This document shows, in pieces, positions 44,669 to 54,539 of a stretch of DNA of 64,000 bases. A program made the position numbers and the translations under genes. A model generated the notes under the pieces. That model searched no databases. It was given only the letters and a program-made list of their open reading frames with translations, and had not been told where the DNA came from. The stretch spans positions 25,874-89,873 of the forward strand of contig JAKSTI010000008.1 of NCBI GenBank assembly GCA_024402665.1, read 5' to 3'. Each line of letters begins with the position of its first letter. Position 1 is the stretch's first letter. The stretch is from Treponema sp. GTDB taxonomy: Bacteria > Spirochaetota > Spirochaetia > Treponematales > Treponemataceae.

Positions 44669-46606
44669 CTATTTTTCATCAGCATACATGGCATCAATCT
44701 GTTTCTTATAAAGTTCGTTTATTCTGAAACGCATGATTTCCTGTTTAGCTGAAAGTTCTACACCAATTTCAAAATCTTTTGTAATCAATGCAAACTTATT
44801 GATTCGTTCAAACATCTTGAATCCGTTTTTAGCACTAATCAAATTACTGATTTCTGTCTGGTAAAGATTCTGAATAACTTCAGAAGCAAGAAGATTTTCA
44901 TAAGTGTCGTACTGAATACCATTTTCCTGTGCGTAGTATTCAATTTCTTCTTTATTTACAAGAATGAGAGCTGCAAGGTAACGTTTATCCTGACCTAAAA
45001 CAACAGCAGTTTTGATGAACTTAGATTCAACAAGTTTCTGTTCAATAGGGATAGGTTCAAGGTTTTCACCGCCTCGAAGAACGATTGTATCTTTAATTCG
45101 ACCTTTAATACAGATTTCATCATGAATAGAAAGGATTGCAAGGTCACCTGTATTTAACCAGCCGTCTTCTGAAAGAACTTCAGCTGTTTTTTCTGGATTT
45201 TTATAATAACCCTGCATTACTGTAGGACCTTTTACCTGTAAAATACCTTCTTTACAGCGACCTAAAATATATCCTTCCTGGTCAACAATGCGAACCTGAA
45301 TACCACGGATTGCTGAACCGATTGTTCTGAAAACAGGAGCAGCTGCTGGACGAACAGCAACAATTGGAGCTGTTTCTGTAAGTCCGTAACCTTCTACAAC
45401 ATTAATTCCCAATGCCCAGAAGAATTCATCAATACGTTTAGGGTAAGCTCCACCACCTGCAATACCAAGTCTGAAGTTTTTACCAAGCATAGCTTTGATT
45501 TTTCTGAAAACTAAAAGATTTCCAAGCCAGTAAAGTGGCCACATTAATGTCCAAGGGATGAAGAATAAAATCCACCACATAGTTGTTTTATAACTTGAGT
45601 AGCAGGCATCCTGACGGAACATTTTTCTCTGCATTCTTTTGTGAACAACAGCAAGTTTATAAAAGAAAGTAAACATGGCATTTACAATACCGCCAGTTTT
45701 ACGCATTTTTTTGAAAATACCATCTACAACTGCTTCAAATACACGAGGAACAGCAGGCATAAGATGTGGATTAAAACGCTGGAAGTCTGCAAGAAGGATA
45801 GATCCTACTGGTTTTGAATAACAGATTGTACCAGCCTGACAAGTAATTACGTATTCAACAAGTCTTTCATAAACGTGCCAAACTGGCAAAACAGAAAGGG
45901 CTTTATCACCTGGATTCAAGAAGATTCGTTCTGGAATTTCATCAAGCTGAGCAAGGAAGTTTCTGTGTGTAAGCATTACACCTTTTGGAGTTCCTGTTGT
46001 ACCTGATGTAAAAATAAGTGTAGCAAGTTCAGATTCAGAACCTTTTTTAAGTTCTTCTTCAACAACGCCTTTATTTTCAATTCTCCATTTCTGACCTTCT
46101 TTAATAAGATCGTTGAAGAACAGGATTTTTACTTTTGAATCTTTTGCAAGTTTCTTTACATCTTCTTTTACTGTTTCTTCTGGTTCAAAACAGATAAGTG
46201 TATTTAAATTTGGAAGTTTATCTTTGATAGAAAGGATTTTATTAAGCTGAGCGTTATTTTCTGCAATAGTTTTTGTACATTCACAGATTGAAAGGATTTT
46301 TTCAAGATCCTGAACAGTTGCATCACATCCACGAGGAACGTCTGTTGCACCAATGAGCATAAGACCCATATCTGCCTGGAACCATTCAGCGCGGTTATCT
46401 GAAATAAGACCAATTTTTTCCTGACGCTGAGTACCAATACTTAATAAACCTGCTGCAAAATCATAAGCAAGCTGCATTGTTTCACGATAAGTGATTGGTT
46501 CAGACTGTTCGTTGTTAATACGTTTATACTGACAAATAATTTCAGGATATTCTTCTGAAACTTTTAAGAATAATTTTGGAACTGTACAGTTTGGTTCTAA
46601 TACCAT
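44669..46606 (-). CDS. Long-chain acyl-CoA synthetase (AMP-binding)
   Basis: 645-residue adenylate-forming enzyme that activates fatty acids to acyl-CoA or acyl-AMP. The AMP loop is TLIFTSGTTGTPKGVMLTHRN, followed by GYGLTETAPI and LNTGDLAILS; a hydrophobic segment near 350 (WWILFFIPWTLMWPLYW) suggests membrane association, as in FadD15-type enzymes. Divergent from a TetR regulator and upstream of the fab cluster, it may recycle host or diet fatty acids. Confidence 0.9.
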   Translation of the reverse strand: MVLEPNCTVPKLFLKVSEEYPEIICQYKRINNEQSEPITYRETMQLAYDFAAGLLSIGTQRQEKIGLISDNRAEWFQADMGLMLIGATDVPRGCDATVQDLEKILSICECTKTIAENNAQLNKILSIKDKLPNLNTLICFEPEETVKEDVKKLAKDSKVKILFFNDLIKEGQKWRIENKGVVEEELKKGSESELATLIFTSGTTGTPKGVMLTHRNFLAQLDEIPERIFLNPGDKALSVLPVWHVYERLVEYVITCQAGTICYSKPVGSILLADFQRFNPHLMPAVPRVFEAVVDGIFKKMRKTGGIVNAMFTFFYKLAVVHKRMQRKMFRQDACYSSYKTTMWWILFFIPWTLMWPLYWLGNLLVFRKIKAMLGKNFRLGIAGGGAYPKRIDEFFWALGINVVEGYGLTETAPIVAVRPAAAPVFRTIGSAIRGIQVRIVDQEGYILGRCKEGILQVKGPTVMQGYYKNPEKTAEVLSEDGWLNTGDLAILSIHDEICIKGRIKDTIVLRGGENLEPIPIEQKLVESKFIKTAVVLGQDKRYLAALILVNKEEIEYYAQENGIQYDTYENLLASEVIQNLYQTEISNLISAKNGFKMFERINKFALITKDFEIGVELSAKQEIMRFRINELYKKQIDAMYADEK

Positions 46607-46696
46607 AGATAACCCTCCCTAAAATGAATGACATTTTTGGCGATTTTGTAAAGTATAATTAAGTATATAATGAAAGTTCTAAATTGTAAATACTCA

Positions 46697-46713
46697 ACTA
46701 CCTGCTGGTAGTT
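46697..46713. promoter_or_regulatory. Inverted repeat between fadD-like gene and tetR
   Basis: ACTACC-TGCT-GGTAGT with flanking A/T (17-18 bases) lies just upstream of the TetR gene, overlapping its likely promoter spacer. A GATAAA box six bases before the ATG may be the -10. Candidate operator for autorepression. Confidence 0.5.
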
Positions 46714-46728
46714 ACCGATAAATATTTT

Positions 46729-47406
46729 ATGAGCAAAAAAAATATATCCCAGGAAAAAATTATACAATCTTTTTTAGCCAGTGCATTTGAAAAAAGTGCC
46801 GGTGCAACATCTTTAGCAGATATTTCAGACAGTTTACAGATAAAAAAAGCTTCACTTTATAATCATTTTGCCAGCAGAGATGAGATGTATGATGCCACAA
46901 TTCAGTTGTGTTCAAAAGAAATGGGATCAATCAGTTTTTTGTCAGATAAAACAGTAGAAAATATTAAAAATAATAAATCAGCACTGCTTCCTCTTTTTAA
47001 AAGACAGGTAACAAGATTCTTCAATTTATATGAAACAGAGCCATTGTTTCAGATGTATGTTTTTATTCATACAGAACAGTATTTTAACATTAAGGCTTTA
47101 GAGATTATCAGGGAAGAATTTGAAAAAATCACTGATGATATAAGAAAGATTCTGGATGCATTTGCCTCTATAGAAAAAATCACAATTAAGGCAGATAAGG
47201 AAATCAGGGAACAGGCGGCTGGAATTGCGGCTATTCTTTTACAGCAGAGAGATTTTTATATTGCAAACAGAAAAGAAATTGTAAGACAGAATCCAGAAAG
47301 CGGTGCGGGAACATTATTTGCTCTGCCAACAGATGATGAAGCGTTGAACAGAACAATAAAGTTGATTGAAAATAATTTGAAAAAAATCAGTTCAGTTTCT
47401 CAATAG
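46729..47406 (+). CDS. TetR/AcrR family regulator
   Basis: 225 residues with an N-terminal helix-turn-helix (about 8-55: SAFEKSAGATSLADISDSLQIKKASLYNHFASRDEMYD in shortened form SLADISDSLQIKKASLYNHF) and a helical ligand domain. Divergent from the acyl-CoA synthetase gene, so it probably senses an acyl-CoA or fatty acid and controls that gene and itself; this is inference. Its 3' end overlaps the next, opposing gene by 20 bases. Confidence 0.85.
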   Translation: MSKKNISQEKIIQSFLASAFEKSAGATSLADISDSLQIKKASLYNHFASRDEMYDATIQLCSKEMGSISFLSDKTVENIKNNKSALLPLFKRQVTRFFNLYETEPLFQMYVFIHTEQYFNIKALEIIREEFEKITDDIRKILDAFASIEKITIKADKEIREQAAGIAAILLQQRDFYIANRKEIVRQNPESGAGTLFALPTDDEALNRTIKLIENNLKKISSVSQ

Positions 47407-48289
47407 TAAAATCTTTTAAAGAACTTGCCTCATCAGAGAGATTTTTGAGAGTTCCTCTTGTTCCAAGGAAGCCAAAAAGAATACCAAAAACAAGATTCAG
47501 GGCAATAGATTTTAAAAATTCCAGATCTGTGTAGATGATTGGTGTAAGAATTACGTAGCCATAGAAAGACCAGGCTGGATCTGCACGTTTGAAGCTGATA
47601 TAAATTCCAATGTATTCTGCAAAAAGAACGGCGATTACAATTGCAATAGAAATCAAAATAACGCTTTTCTTTGTGATTTTAGATTTTGTAAGTTTGTAAC
47701 CTTTAATTGCACCTAAACCAATAAGGTAGCCGGCAAAAGAAGCATAGAAACCAATTAATCCTAAAAGAATCCATCCTATAGTACCAATAATTGCACCAAT
47801 AAGACTTAAGAAGAAAGCAGAAACATATTTAGGGCGTTTATTTTTTTCTATTTCAATTGATTCTGCTAATTCTCTTTCGCAGGCAGAACACATCACTGTA
47901 AGGGTGCCGTTTACTTTATAAAAATTAAGGTCTTCAGTTTTTTTACAGTGAACACAGTAGTTTGAAGCTTCAACTTCTTCCAAAAGGGAAATCAGCTGGG
48001 TAATTGTGTCCTTTATTGTTTCTTCTGAATCTCTAACAGAAAAAGTGAAATTTTCATCAACGTCAAAATCGTCAATTAAATTGGCATCCTTTTTATTTTC
48101 AAAAAATTCCATTATTTTACCTTTATGAGAAGGAATGGAAAGGGAAGATGAGAATTTATAAAATTTAATATCGGATAGAGTGTATGGTTCTGCATTAAAC
48201 AAATAAGTATTAAAACGACCATATAAAGTTTCTGAAGTTTCTGAAACTGGTGTGAATCCTGATTCAAGTAAAAATTCTGAACACAACAT
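47387..48289 (-). CDS. Membrane protein with a zinc-ribbon-like CxxC pair
   Basis: 300 residues. The N-terminal half is soluble and contains YCVHCKKTEDLNFY and VMCSACERE, two CxxC knuckles that probably bind zinc. The C-terminal half has about four hydrophobic helices, with GLIGFYASFAGYLIGLGAIKG in between. No family recognised. It overlaps the end of tetR (convergent). Confidence 0.7.
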   Translation of the reverse strand: MLCSEFLLESGFTPVSETSETLYGRFNTYLFNAEPYTLSDIKFYKFSSSLSIPSHKGKIMEFFENKKDANLIDDFDVDENFTFSVRDSEETIKDTITQLISLLEEVEASNYCVHCKKTEDLNFYKVNGTLTVMCSACERELAESIEIEKNKRPKYVSAFFLSLIGAIIGTIGWILLGLIGFYASFAGYLIGLGAIKGYKLTKSKITKKSVILISIAIVIAVLFAEYIGIYISFKRADPAWSFYGYVILTPIIYTDLEFLKSIALNLVFGILFGFLGTRGTLKNLSDEASSLKDFTIEKLN

Positions 48290-48309
48290 TTTTATTCTCC
48301 TGTAATATT

Positions 48310-49287
48310 TTAATTATATAAGATTTTTCTGGCTTTTGCATTATTGATTAACTCTGGATGATATTCAAAATGCATATTATCCCAGATAACCCACTTTCCG
48401 CCCCAGATGAAACCTTCGTCTTCAAAAATATCGATAACAGTTTGTGGAGGCATCCAGCGGTCTTTTAATGGAGTAAACATCCATCCATCCGGATTTCTGT
48501 CTTTTGCCCAGCTCCAGTATACTTCTTTTCCCTTATAGGATTTTGGCTGAATATCTATGGCAATTCCAAGGCTGTGGAACGATTTTCTGTTTGTGTTTGC
48601 AATAAGCCGCCAGTAATAGCCTTCGTTTTTATTGATGCTTTTAACAAAATTTGCAACTTCAGAATCTGTTTCGGTGGCATCCATAATTCGTTTTTCAACT
48701 TTAGAAAGAGGTTCTTCCAGTCTTTTATGGACGTTTACTTTAAAACCAAGAAATTTAATCTGTATAATATTTTTTTCTAAATCTGCTTTTGTGTAACTGT
48801 TATAAACCGCATCAAAAAAGAACATAGGAGTTCCGGCGCCATTTTTTCTGTTTTCTGTAGAACTGAAATTTTTAAGTGCCGCAATCTGCTCTTCTGTATA
48901 ATCTGCGGGGTCTGGCAAAGGTTGATTGTAATTATAATTATATAGAAGAGTCCAATATTTTTCTTTGTTTTCAAGTTCTTCTAAAGGCAGCATGCTTCCA
49001 TTGTTCCAGTAAAAAACAGACTGTTGATTTTCTAATGTCATAGTGATTTTAAAATCGTTTGCATCAGAATCAAATTGGCAGTCAAAGGAAATGTCAGGAT
49101 ATGACTGTTCAAAAATAGAAAGGAGAGCAGGTCTTGCAGGAAGTGAAGTTGGGATTTCTTCCGGTGAATTTTCTTCAATCTGATTGCTTTGTGAAATATC
49201 TGATTCTGATTGTTGAAGAGATTGTTTTGAACATCCACATAATAAAAGTGGGATAGAGAAAATATAAAATAATTTTTTTAAAGACAT
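48310..49287 (-). CDS. M15-family D-Ala-D-Ala carboxypeptidase-like lipoprotein
   Basis: Lipoprotein signal with lipobox LLCGC. The catalytic domain shows the zinc ligands of the M15/VanY group: HSLGIAID (H-x6-D) and WDNMHFEYHPE. It should trim peptidoglycan stem peptides in the periplasm. The long Ser/Gln/Glu-rich segment after the Cys is a typical flexible linker. Gene order with the preceding membrane protein suggests a small envelope unit. Confidence 0.85.
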   Translation of the reverse strand: MSLKKLFYIFSIPLLLCGCSKQSLQQSESDISQSNQIEENSPEEIPTSLPARPALLSIFEQSYPDISFDCQFDSDANDFKITMTLENQQSVFYWNNGSMLPLEELENKEKYWTLLYNYNYNQPLPDPADYTEEQIAALKNFSSTENRKNGAGTPMFFFDAVYNSYTKADLEKNIIQIKFLGFKVNVHKRLEEPLSKVEKRIMDATETDSEVANFVKSINKNEGYYWRLIANTNRKSFHSLGIAIDIQPKSYKGKEVYWSWAKDRNPDGWMFTPLKDRWMPPQTVIDIFEDEGFIWGGKWVIWDNMHFEYHPELINNAKARKILYN

Positions 49288-49313
49288 GAATCAGATATTA
49301 ACAGAAAAATTAA

Positions 49314-50690
49314 TTATTTCAAATCTGAATAATAATGAGGTTTTCCGTCAAAATTTACATAGCGGATTTTCTCATTTCCGTCATAGCATAAAACAAAAGC
49401 TGGATCACCAGAAATCTTCATATCAAGGTCAAAAGGCATGTCTTCCCAGGTATACTCTGTATAGGCTTTACCATTGTTATCTACATATTTTTCATCTGGA
49501 TTTTTGTTATGGGCTCTATCTTCATTTAATGCGTAATCGCTTGGACAATGAGGAATTTTAAAAGTATATGTTTTCTTGTCTGTCTTAACAGTTAATTCTT
49601 TATCTGTTTTTGTATCATTAGAAACGATTATGTGGGCTGTTCCATTTTTATCTTTCCAGACAGAAGAAACAAAAAGTTGATTGTGATGGCCGACGTTTGT
49701 AACTTCATGATCATTTGATTTATATTGTGTAAGAAGAGGAGTTTTATAATTATTTGAAACCATAATGTCTTTGAATAAAAGATTTTTATGAGACCAGAGG
49801 CCTTTTTCAGAATGGTCAGCTCGTACACCGTCAACTATGCGAAGAGGAAAGTAATAGCCGCCATTAGCATAGACAGTTTCAAATGAAATATCATCTACAT
49901 CACTATATTCAAGCTGAACCATGATACAGGAATTAACCTGTGTTTCTTTAGGAAGTGGGGAAAAGTGGAGGGCAGGAATTTCAAAACGAAGATTTTTAAA
50001 ATGGATTTCTCCTCTTTCAACAGTTGAATACCAGAAGCCATTTACTTCATGATTTCTGGAACGAGGATCTCCGAAAATCTGGATGCCGTCTACATGCTTA
50101 TAATCATCATTTGTTTTATGAAATAAATTATAAATGTAAAGATTATTGGCATAGAACTCTCTTAACGGATTAATTGCATCTGAAACAAAGCCCCCAATCT
50201 GACAATTATTTAAGGTGATATAAGAATTAGTTACTCCGCCGCTAAAAGAACAGCGGTTGAAAGTAAAATAAATTCTTGATTGACCTTTTTCTACAGCTTC
50301 GTTTCTGAATCCTTTGAATTTACAGTTTTCAAAAGTGATGTATTTTGTGCGGGGATAATTGTGTGTACCAAGAACAACAAAATCATAATCAGAAAAATCA
50401 ATATTTTTAATTACAACTCTATCAGGAAGATTTTTTGAGGAGGAATAGGATAGATTAAACTGGTTAGGAGTCATATCTGTTCTAAAGGAAATAAAAAAAT
50501 TATCTGCAATGTTGCCGCTGCCTGAAAATTTAGTAAGGACAGCATCCTGTGGAACACCTGTGTTGTATTTATCTGGGACTACAGTTAAATCCCATTCGTT
50601 CTGGATAATGTGGTCTGGGTCAAAAAAGAAGATTCTGCAGGAAAAACAAACAAAACAAAGCAGAATACAGATAGTGATTTTTGATTTCAT
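49314..50690 (-). CDS. Lipoprotein with probable right-handed beta-helix
   Basis: 458 residues; lipoprotein signal ending CFSC. The central part has repeating short strands with Asn and Cys ladders (KNIDFSDYDFVVLG, YITFENCKFKGF, YFTFNRCSFSGG, YITLNNCQIGGF), the look of a parallel beta-helix as in polysaccharide lyases or surface adhesins. No catalytic motif could be assigned. C-terminal region is beta-sandwich-like. Confidence 0.72.
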   Translation of the reverse strand: MKSKITICILLCFVCFSCRIFFFDPDHIIQNEWDLTVVPDKYNTGVPQDAVLTKFSGSGNIADNFFISFRTDMTPNQFNLSYSSSKNLPDRVVIKNIDFSDYDFVVLGTHNYPRTKYITFENCKFKGFRNEAVEKGQSRIYFTFNRCSFSGGVTNSYITLNNCQIGGFVSDAINPLREFYANNLYIYNLFHKTNDDYKHVDGIQIFGDPRSRNHEVNGFWYSTVERGEIHFKNLRFEIPALHFSPLPKETQVNSCIMVQLEYSDVDDISFETVYANGGYYFPLRIVDGVRADHSEKGLWSHKNLLFKDIMVSNNYKTPLLTQYKSNDHEVTNVGHHNQLFVSSVWKDKNGTAHIIVSNDTKTDKELTVKTDKKTYTFKIPHCPSDYALNEDRAHNKNPDEKYVDNNGKAYTEYTWEDMPFDLDMKISGDPAFVLCYDGNEKIRYVNFDGKPHYYSDLK

Positions 50691-50798
50691 TTTATTCCCC
50701 TATAAATATCATAAAAAATATAGAAAAGAAGAATATATTAAAATGTAATAAGTTTAAATAGCATTGAATATATGATAAATTAATTATGAAGGTAGTAT

Positions 50799-51155
50799 AT
50801 GAAATTTTTAGCAATTACAAATCCTGCAGAGGAACAGAAGATAAAAGATGAACTTAAATCTGCAGAAAGAATAGACAATGTTTATTTGGGAGAGAGCTTT
50901 CTTTTTTATAAAAAAGGCTTGAGTAAATATTTCTACATAAAATATGACGATATTTACAGAGCTTTTCGCAGAGTAAAATCTGTTCCTATGAAGCTTTGCT
51001 GTGGAAGAGGTGAATTACTTTTGCATTACCTGGTGCTTAGTTCTAATAAGGCAGAGATTGTAGAATTTGATATTTCTACAGAAGCAGCTGCTATAAAACT
51101 TTTGGAAGTAATACCTGAAAAGGCATCTCATATAAAAATAGGAAAGAAAAAATGA
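50799..51155 (+). CDS. Small protein of unknown function upstream of xpt
   Basis: 118 residues, soluble, basic and aromatic ([26 protein letters not shown]), with alternating strands that resemble a PH-like or small beta-barrel fold; no family recognised. SD AAGGTAG is present. It overlaps xpt by four bases (ATGA) and so is probably translationally coupled to purine salvage. Confidence 0.72.
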   Translation: MKFLAITNPAEEQKIKDELKSAERIDNVYLGESFLFYKKGLSKYFYIKYDDIYRAFRRVKSVPMKLCCGRGELLLHYLVLSSNKAEIVEFDISTEAAAIKLLEVIPEKASHIKIGKKK

Positions 51156-51730
51156 ATTTTCTGGAAGAAAGAATTATTAAAGACGGCGTAGTTCGTGAAG
51201 GAAACGTTCTTAAAGTGGACAGTTTCTTAAATCATCAGATTGATATTGCTTTGCTTGAAAAAATGGGCGAAGAATTCAAAAAGCGTTTTGCTGGTAAAGA
51301 AATCACAAAAATTCTTACAATTGAAGCCAGCGGAATTGGAATTGCCTGCATTGTTGCCCGCTACTTTGGAGTTCCTGTTCTCTTTGCAAAAAAGACACAG
51401 AGTTTGAATGTTGACGGCGATAAATACAGCACACAGGTTTATTCATACACTCATCAGCATATGAATAATGTGTTTGTTTCAAAAAAATACATTTCTCCTG
51501 AGGACAAAATCCTCATTATCGATGACTTTCTTGCCAATGGTGCAGCCCTTCTTGGTTTAACAGAAATTGTTCGCCAGGCTGGAGCACAGGTTCAGGGAAT
51601 TGGAATTGCTGTAGAAAAAGGCTTCCAGGATGGCGGTAAAATTATCCGCGAAAAAGGATTCCAGCTTGAATCAATTGCAATTATTGAATCAATGGATGCA
51701 GCAACAGGAAAAATTGAATTTAGAAAATAA
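51152..51730 (+). CDS. xpt: Xanthine phosphoribosyltransferase
   Basis: Converts xanthine and PRPP to XMP. The 192-residue Xpt has [12 protein letters not shown], the PRPP motif [17 protein letters not shown] and the N-terminal [11 protein letters not shown] typical of the family. No purine riboswitch was found in the short upstream gap. The permease follows after 22 bases. Confidence 0.95.
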   Translation: MNFLEERIIKDGVVREGNVLKVDSFLNHQIDIALLEKMGEEFKKRFAGKEITKILTIEASGIGIACIVARYFGVPVLFAKKTQSLNVDGDKYSTQVYSYTHQHMNNVFVSKKYISPEDKILIIDDFLANGAALLGLTEIVRQAGAQVQGIGIAVEKGFQDGGKIIREKGFQLESIAIIESMDAATGKIEFRK

Positions 51731-51752
51731 AAAAACAGATAGAGGTTAGTTT

Positions 51753-53060
51753 ATGAAAAACGCTAATGCTGAAAACATTTATCAGCTCGACGGAAAAGTT
51801 CCTCTTGGAAAAGCAGTTCCAGTTGGACTTCAGCACATTCTTGCAATGTTTGTAGCAAACATTACACCAATGATTATTCTTGCAGGCGTATGTGGTCTTG
51901 ATCAGGTTACATCTGCAAAATTAATCCAGAACGCAATGATTATTGCAGGTATTGGTACTTTGCTCCAGCTTTGCCCAGTATGGAAAATTGGTTCAGGTTT
52001 GCCAATTGTAATGGGAATCAGTTTTACATTCTTGAACAGTGCAATTTTTATTGGAACAACTTACAGTTACGGAACAATTATTGGTTGTGTAATCGTAGGC
52101 GGTATTATTGAAGGTTTGCTCGGTCTTTGTGCTAAATACTGGATGAAGATAATTTCACCAATCGTAGCAGCAACAGTAGTTACAGCAATCGGATTTTCAC
52201 TTCTTTCTGTAGGTGCCAACTCATTTGCTGGTGGACAGGGAGCCGCAGACTTTGGTGCAGCCCACAACTGGATTGTAGGTACAGTTACTTTGGTAGCTTG
52301 TCTTGTTTTCAATCTTGCAACAAAAGGCTACTTAAAGGCAATTTCAGTATTGTTCGGATTAATCGTAGGTTACATTCTTTCAATCTGTCTTGGAATGGTA
52401 GACTTCAGCGTATTCCAGGGAACAAAAATTATTGCAGCTCCAGCATTCCTTCCTTTCAAACCAGAATTCAACATTGGTGCAATTCTTTCATTTGTAGTTA
52501 TTTATCTTGTATCGGCAACAGAAACTATTGGTGACTCAACAGCCGTAGCAGAAACAGGATTGAATCGTCCAATCACAGAAAAAGAACTTTCTGGTTCTCT
52601 TGCAGTAGACGGTTTTGTAAGTTCAATTGCAGGTCTTTTTGGATGTACACCAATCACTTCATTCAGCCAGAACATTGGTCTTGTTGCAATGACAAAAGTT
52701 GTTAACCGCTTCACAATTGGTACAGGTGCCGTAATTATGATTATTGCAGGTATTTTCCCAGCAGTAGGAACTCTTCTTACAACAGTTCCACAAGCAGTTT
52801 TGGGCGGCTGTACAATTATGATGTTCGGTACAATCGTAGTTGCCGGTTTCCAGATGCTTGGTAAATGCGGATATTCAAACAGAAACATTACAATTGCAGC
52901 ACTTTCTTTGAGCATTGGTCTTGGATTCACTCAGTGCAGCGAAATGTTCAACATTTTCCCACAGATTATCCAGTCTGTATTTGCAGAAAACTGTGTAGCA
53001 GTAGTATTTGTTCTTGCAGTAATTTTGAATCTTGTTCTTCCAAAAGAAGAATCTAACTAA
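51753..53060 (+). CDS. pbuX: Xanthine/uracil permease family (NCS2) transporter
   Basis: Inner-membrane purine symporter, 435 residues, about 12-14 helices. NCS2 signatures: LGLQHILAMF-like GLQHILAMFVANITP near the start, SATETIGDSTAVAETGLNRP, and GLFGCTPITSFSQNIGLVAMT. Its pairing with xpt indicates xanthine import, so the symbol is by context. Confidence 0.9.
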   Translation: MKNANAENIYQLDGKVPLGKAVPVGLQHILAMFVANITPMIILAGVCGLDQVTSAKLIQNAMIIAGIGTLLQLCPVWKIGSGLPIVMGISFTFLNSAIFIGTTYSYGTIIGCVIVGGIIEGLLGLCAKYWMKIISPIVAATVVTAIGFSLLSVGANSFAGGQGAADFGAAHNWIVGTVTLVACLVFNLATKGYLKAISVLFGLIVGYILSICLGMVDFSVFQGTKIIAAPAFLPFKPEFNIGAILSFVVIYLVSATETIGDSTAVAETGLNRPITEKELSGSLAVDGFVSSIAGLFGCTPITSFSQNIGLVAMTKVVNRFTIGTGAVIMIIAGIFPAVGTLLTTVPQAVLGGCTIMMFGTIVVAGFQMLGKCGYSNRNITIAALSLSIGLGFTQCSEMFNIFPQIIQSVFAENCVAVVFVLAVILNLVLPKEESN

Positions 53061-53075
53061 GATTTCTTATAAAGC

Positions 53076-53114
53076 AAAAAAGGGTAGTTGAATTATTCAG
53101 CTACCCTTTTTTTA
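53076..53114 (+). terminator. Terminator of the xpt-pbuX operon
   Basis: AAAAGGGTAG pairs with CTACCCTTTT, with an inner TGAA/TTCA extension, followed by a T-run. Confidence 0.85.
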
Positions 53115-53150
53115 TAGATATTTTTCCATATCACTGAACTGGTTTTAAAC

Positions 53151-53877
53151 TCATAAAATTTTGATTTGTGTAATTGCACACTGATCCCCAGTAATGTAAA
53201 AATACACTTTTCCTAGATTTTCAGGAAGTTTTGTCTGGTTTACAACCTGTAATCCGCTGTTTTCCATTTTCAAAATAACTTTATCATTTAACAAAGATAA
53301 AGAAACTTTGCAGTCAATACCAGTTTTGTTTTTTGATTTCCAGACATTCCAGTTTTCAAAAATTTCACTTTTAGAAATTACAGAAGTGTTTTTTATATCT
53401 TCATTATCACTCCAGACTTCTCCATCCATGCGGGCAAGAAAAAGTTCTTTGTAGTTATTTTTAAGTGTTCCGTCATCAGAAGTAAACAAACAGATCATAG
53501 GGCAGTGCCATACACGGTTTGAAGTTGGAAGGCTTAGGGAATGAAAAGATAAGGCTGTTTTTCCATGCTGTACTGCAGAAGCTTAAACTTAGTGGTAGGT
53601 TTTTCAAAAACAGTTATAGAAACTGATAAGTCTGAAGTTATTTCACAATCAGAAACGTTACCAGCTGTAGAGTGACCAAACCATGGCTGTCCAGGAAATA
53701 CTTTTTCAATTGTTTCCCAAATAGGGCGGACAGTTTTTTCCTGCAAATCTGTTGTAAAAATGTGAAAATACATAGATAGATTTTCATAGGAAGCTGTCGA
53801 TATTAATGCATTTGTATACGATTTTAATTCTGTTTCAAACTTTTTAAATCCTCAAAATTAATCGTTTTCTCTTGCAT
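53151..53877 (-). pseudogene. Broken FIST-domain protein gene
   Basis: An ATG at 53875-53877 with SD GAGGG opens 17 codons then hits TAA. Adding one base to the A-run at 53841-53845 restores reading into a 53534-53773 frame with the FIST N-terminal look (GHSTAGNVSDCEITSDLSVSITVFE). That frame stops at 53534, and a third frame (53151-53600) carries a different C-terminal part (RVWHCPMICLFTSDDG ... GDQCAITQI). This implies at least two frameshifts and probably an internal deletion. The C-terminal family is not recognised. FIST proteins are sensory; the original may have been a larger signalling protein. Confidence 0.65.
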
Positions 53878-53960
53878 GATATCCCTCAAGAAATGTGAAT
53901 TCTATTTTAACAGTATCAATTGAAAAGGTTCAAGGAAAAATTTATATTAATAGAGAAAAA

Positions 53961-54449
53961 ATGATAGAAGAAAATCACACAAAGGTGACAAAAGCACTTA
54001 TACAAAAAAATAAAACAATCTCATTTATGGAAAGCTGTACAAGCGGACTTCTGGCTTCTATGTTTACAGATACAGAAGGTGCATCGGCGGTTTTTAAAGG
54101 GAGTCTAGTAACATATTCTAACGAGATGAAAATCCAGGCGGGAGTTCCAGAACAGATTATTTGTGATTACGGAGTTTATTCTGCTGAATGTGCAAGAGCA
54201 ATGGCAGAAACAGTGCAGAAAATTTATAAGACTGATGTTGCAGTTGGGATTACCGGAACTACAGGAAATGTTGATCCGAATAATTGTGATTCGGTAACAG
54301 GATGTGCTTATTTTTGTATAAGAATTGGAAATGAAAATAAAGATTTTTATATAGAAGAAGATGTAAAAAATTTAACCAGAAGTCAGATAAAGAAACTATA
54401 TGCTGATGAAGTTTATAAAAAAATGCTGGAAAATTTGAAAAACAAATAA
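53961..54449 (+). CDS. CinA C-terminal domain protein (nicotinamide-nucleotide amidase-like)
   Basis: About 162 residues from the ATG at 53961; an upstream GTG at 53895 adds 22 residues outside family range. The PncC/CinA-C core is clear: ISFMESCTSGLLASMFTDTEGASAVFKGSLVTYSNEMK and GITGTTGN. Enzymes of this type deamidate NMN in pyridine-nucleotide recycling. The full-length CinA N-terminal half is absent. It has its own terminator. Confidence 0.85.
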   Translation: MIEENHTKVTKALIQKNKTISFMESCTSGLLASMFTDTEGASAVFKGSLVTYSNEMKIQAGVPEQIICDYGVYSAECARAMAETVQKIYKTDVAVGITGTTGNVDPNNCDSVTGCAYFCIRIGNENKDFYIEEDVKNLTRSQIKKLYADEVYKKMLENLKNK

Positions 54450-54507
54450 TCACATTATATATTAATTATAAGTTTAATTTAAATTTAACCTCTATAAATT
54501 GTTTTTG

Positions 54508-54537
54508 GCGCTTGCAGGGTTGCAAGCGCTTTTTTTT
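54508..54537. terminator. Terminator after the CinA-C gene
   Basis: Perfect stem GCGCTTGCA / TGCAAGCGC with a GGGT loop and eight T, immediately before the convergent beta-glucosidase stop. Confidence 0.9.
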
Positions 54538-54539
54538 GA

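Noticed and set aside
50691..50798. Purine riboswitch upstream of the xpt operon
   Set aside because: The gap is short and AT-rich with no conserved purine-aptamer loop sequences.
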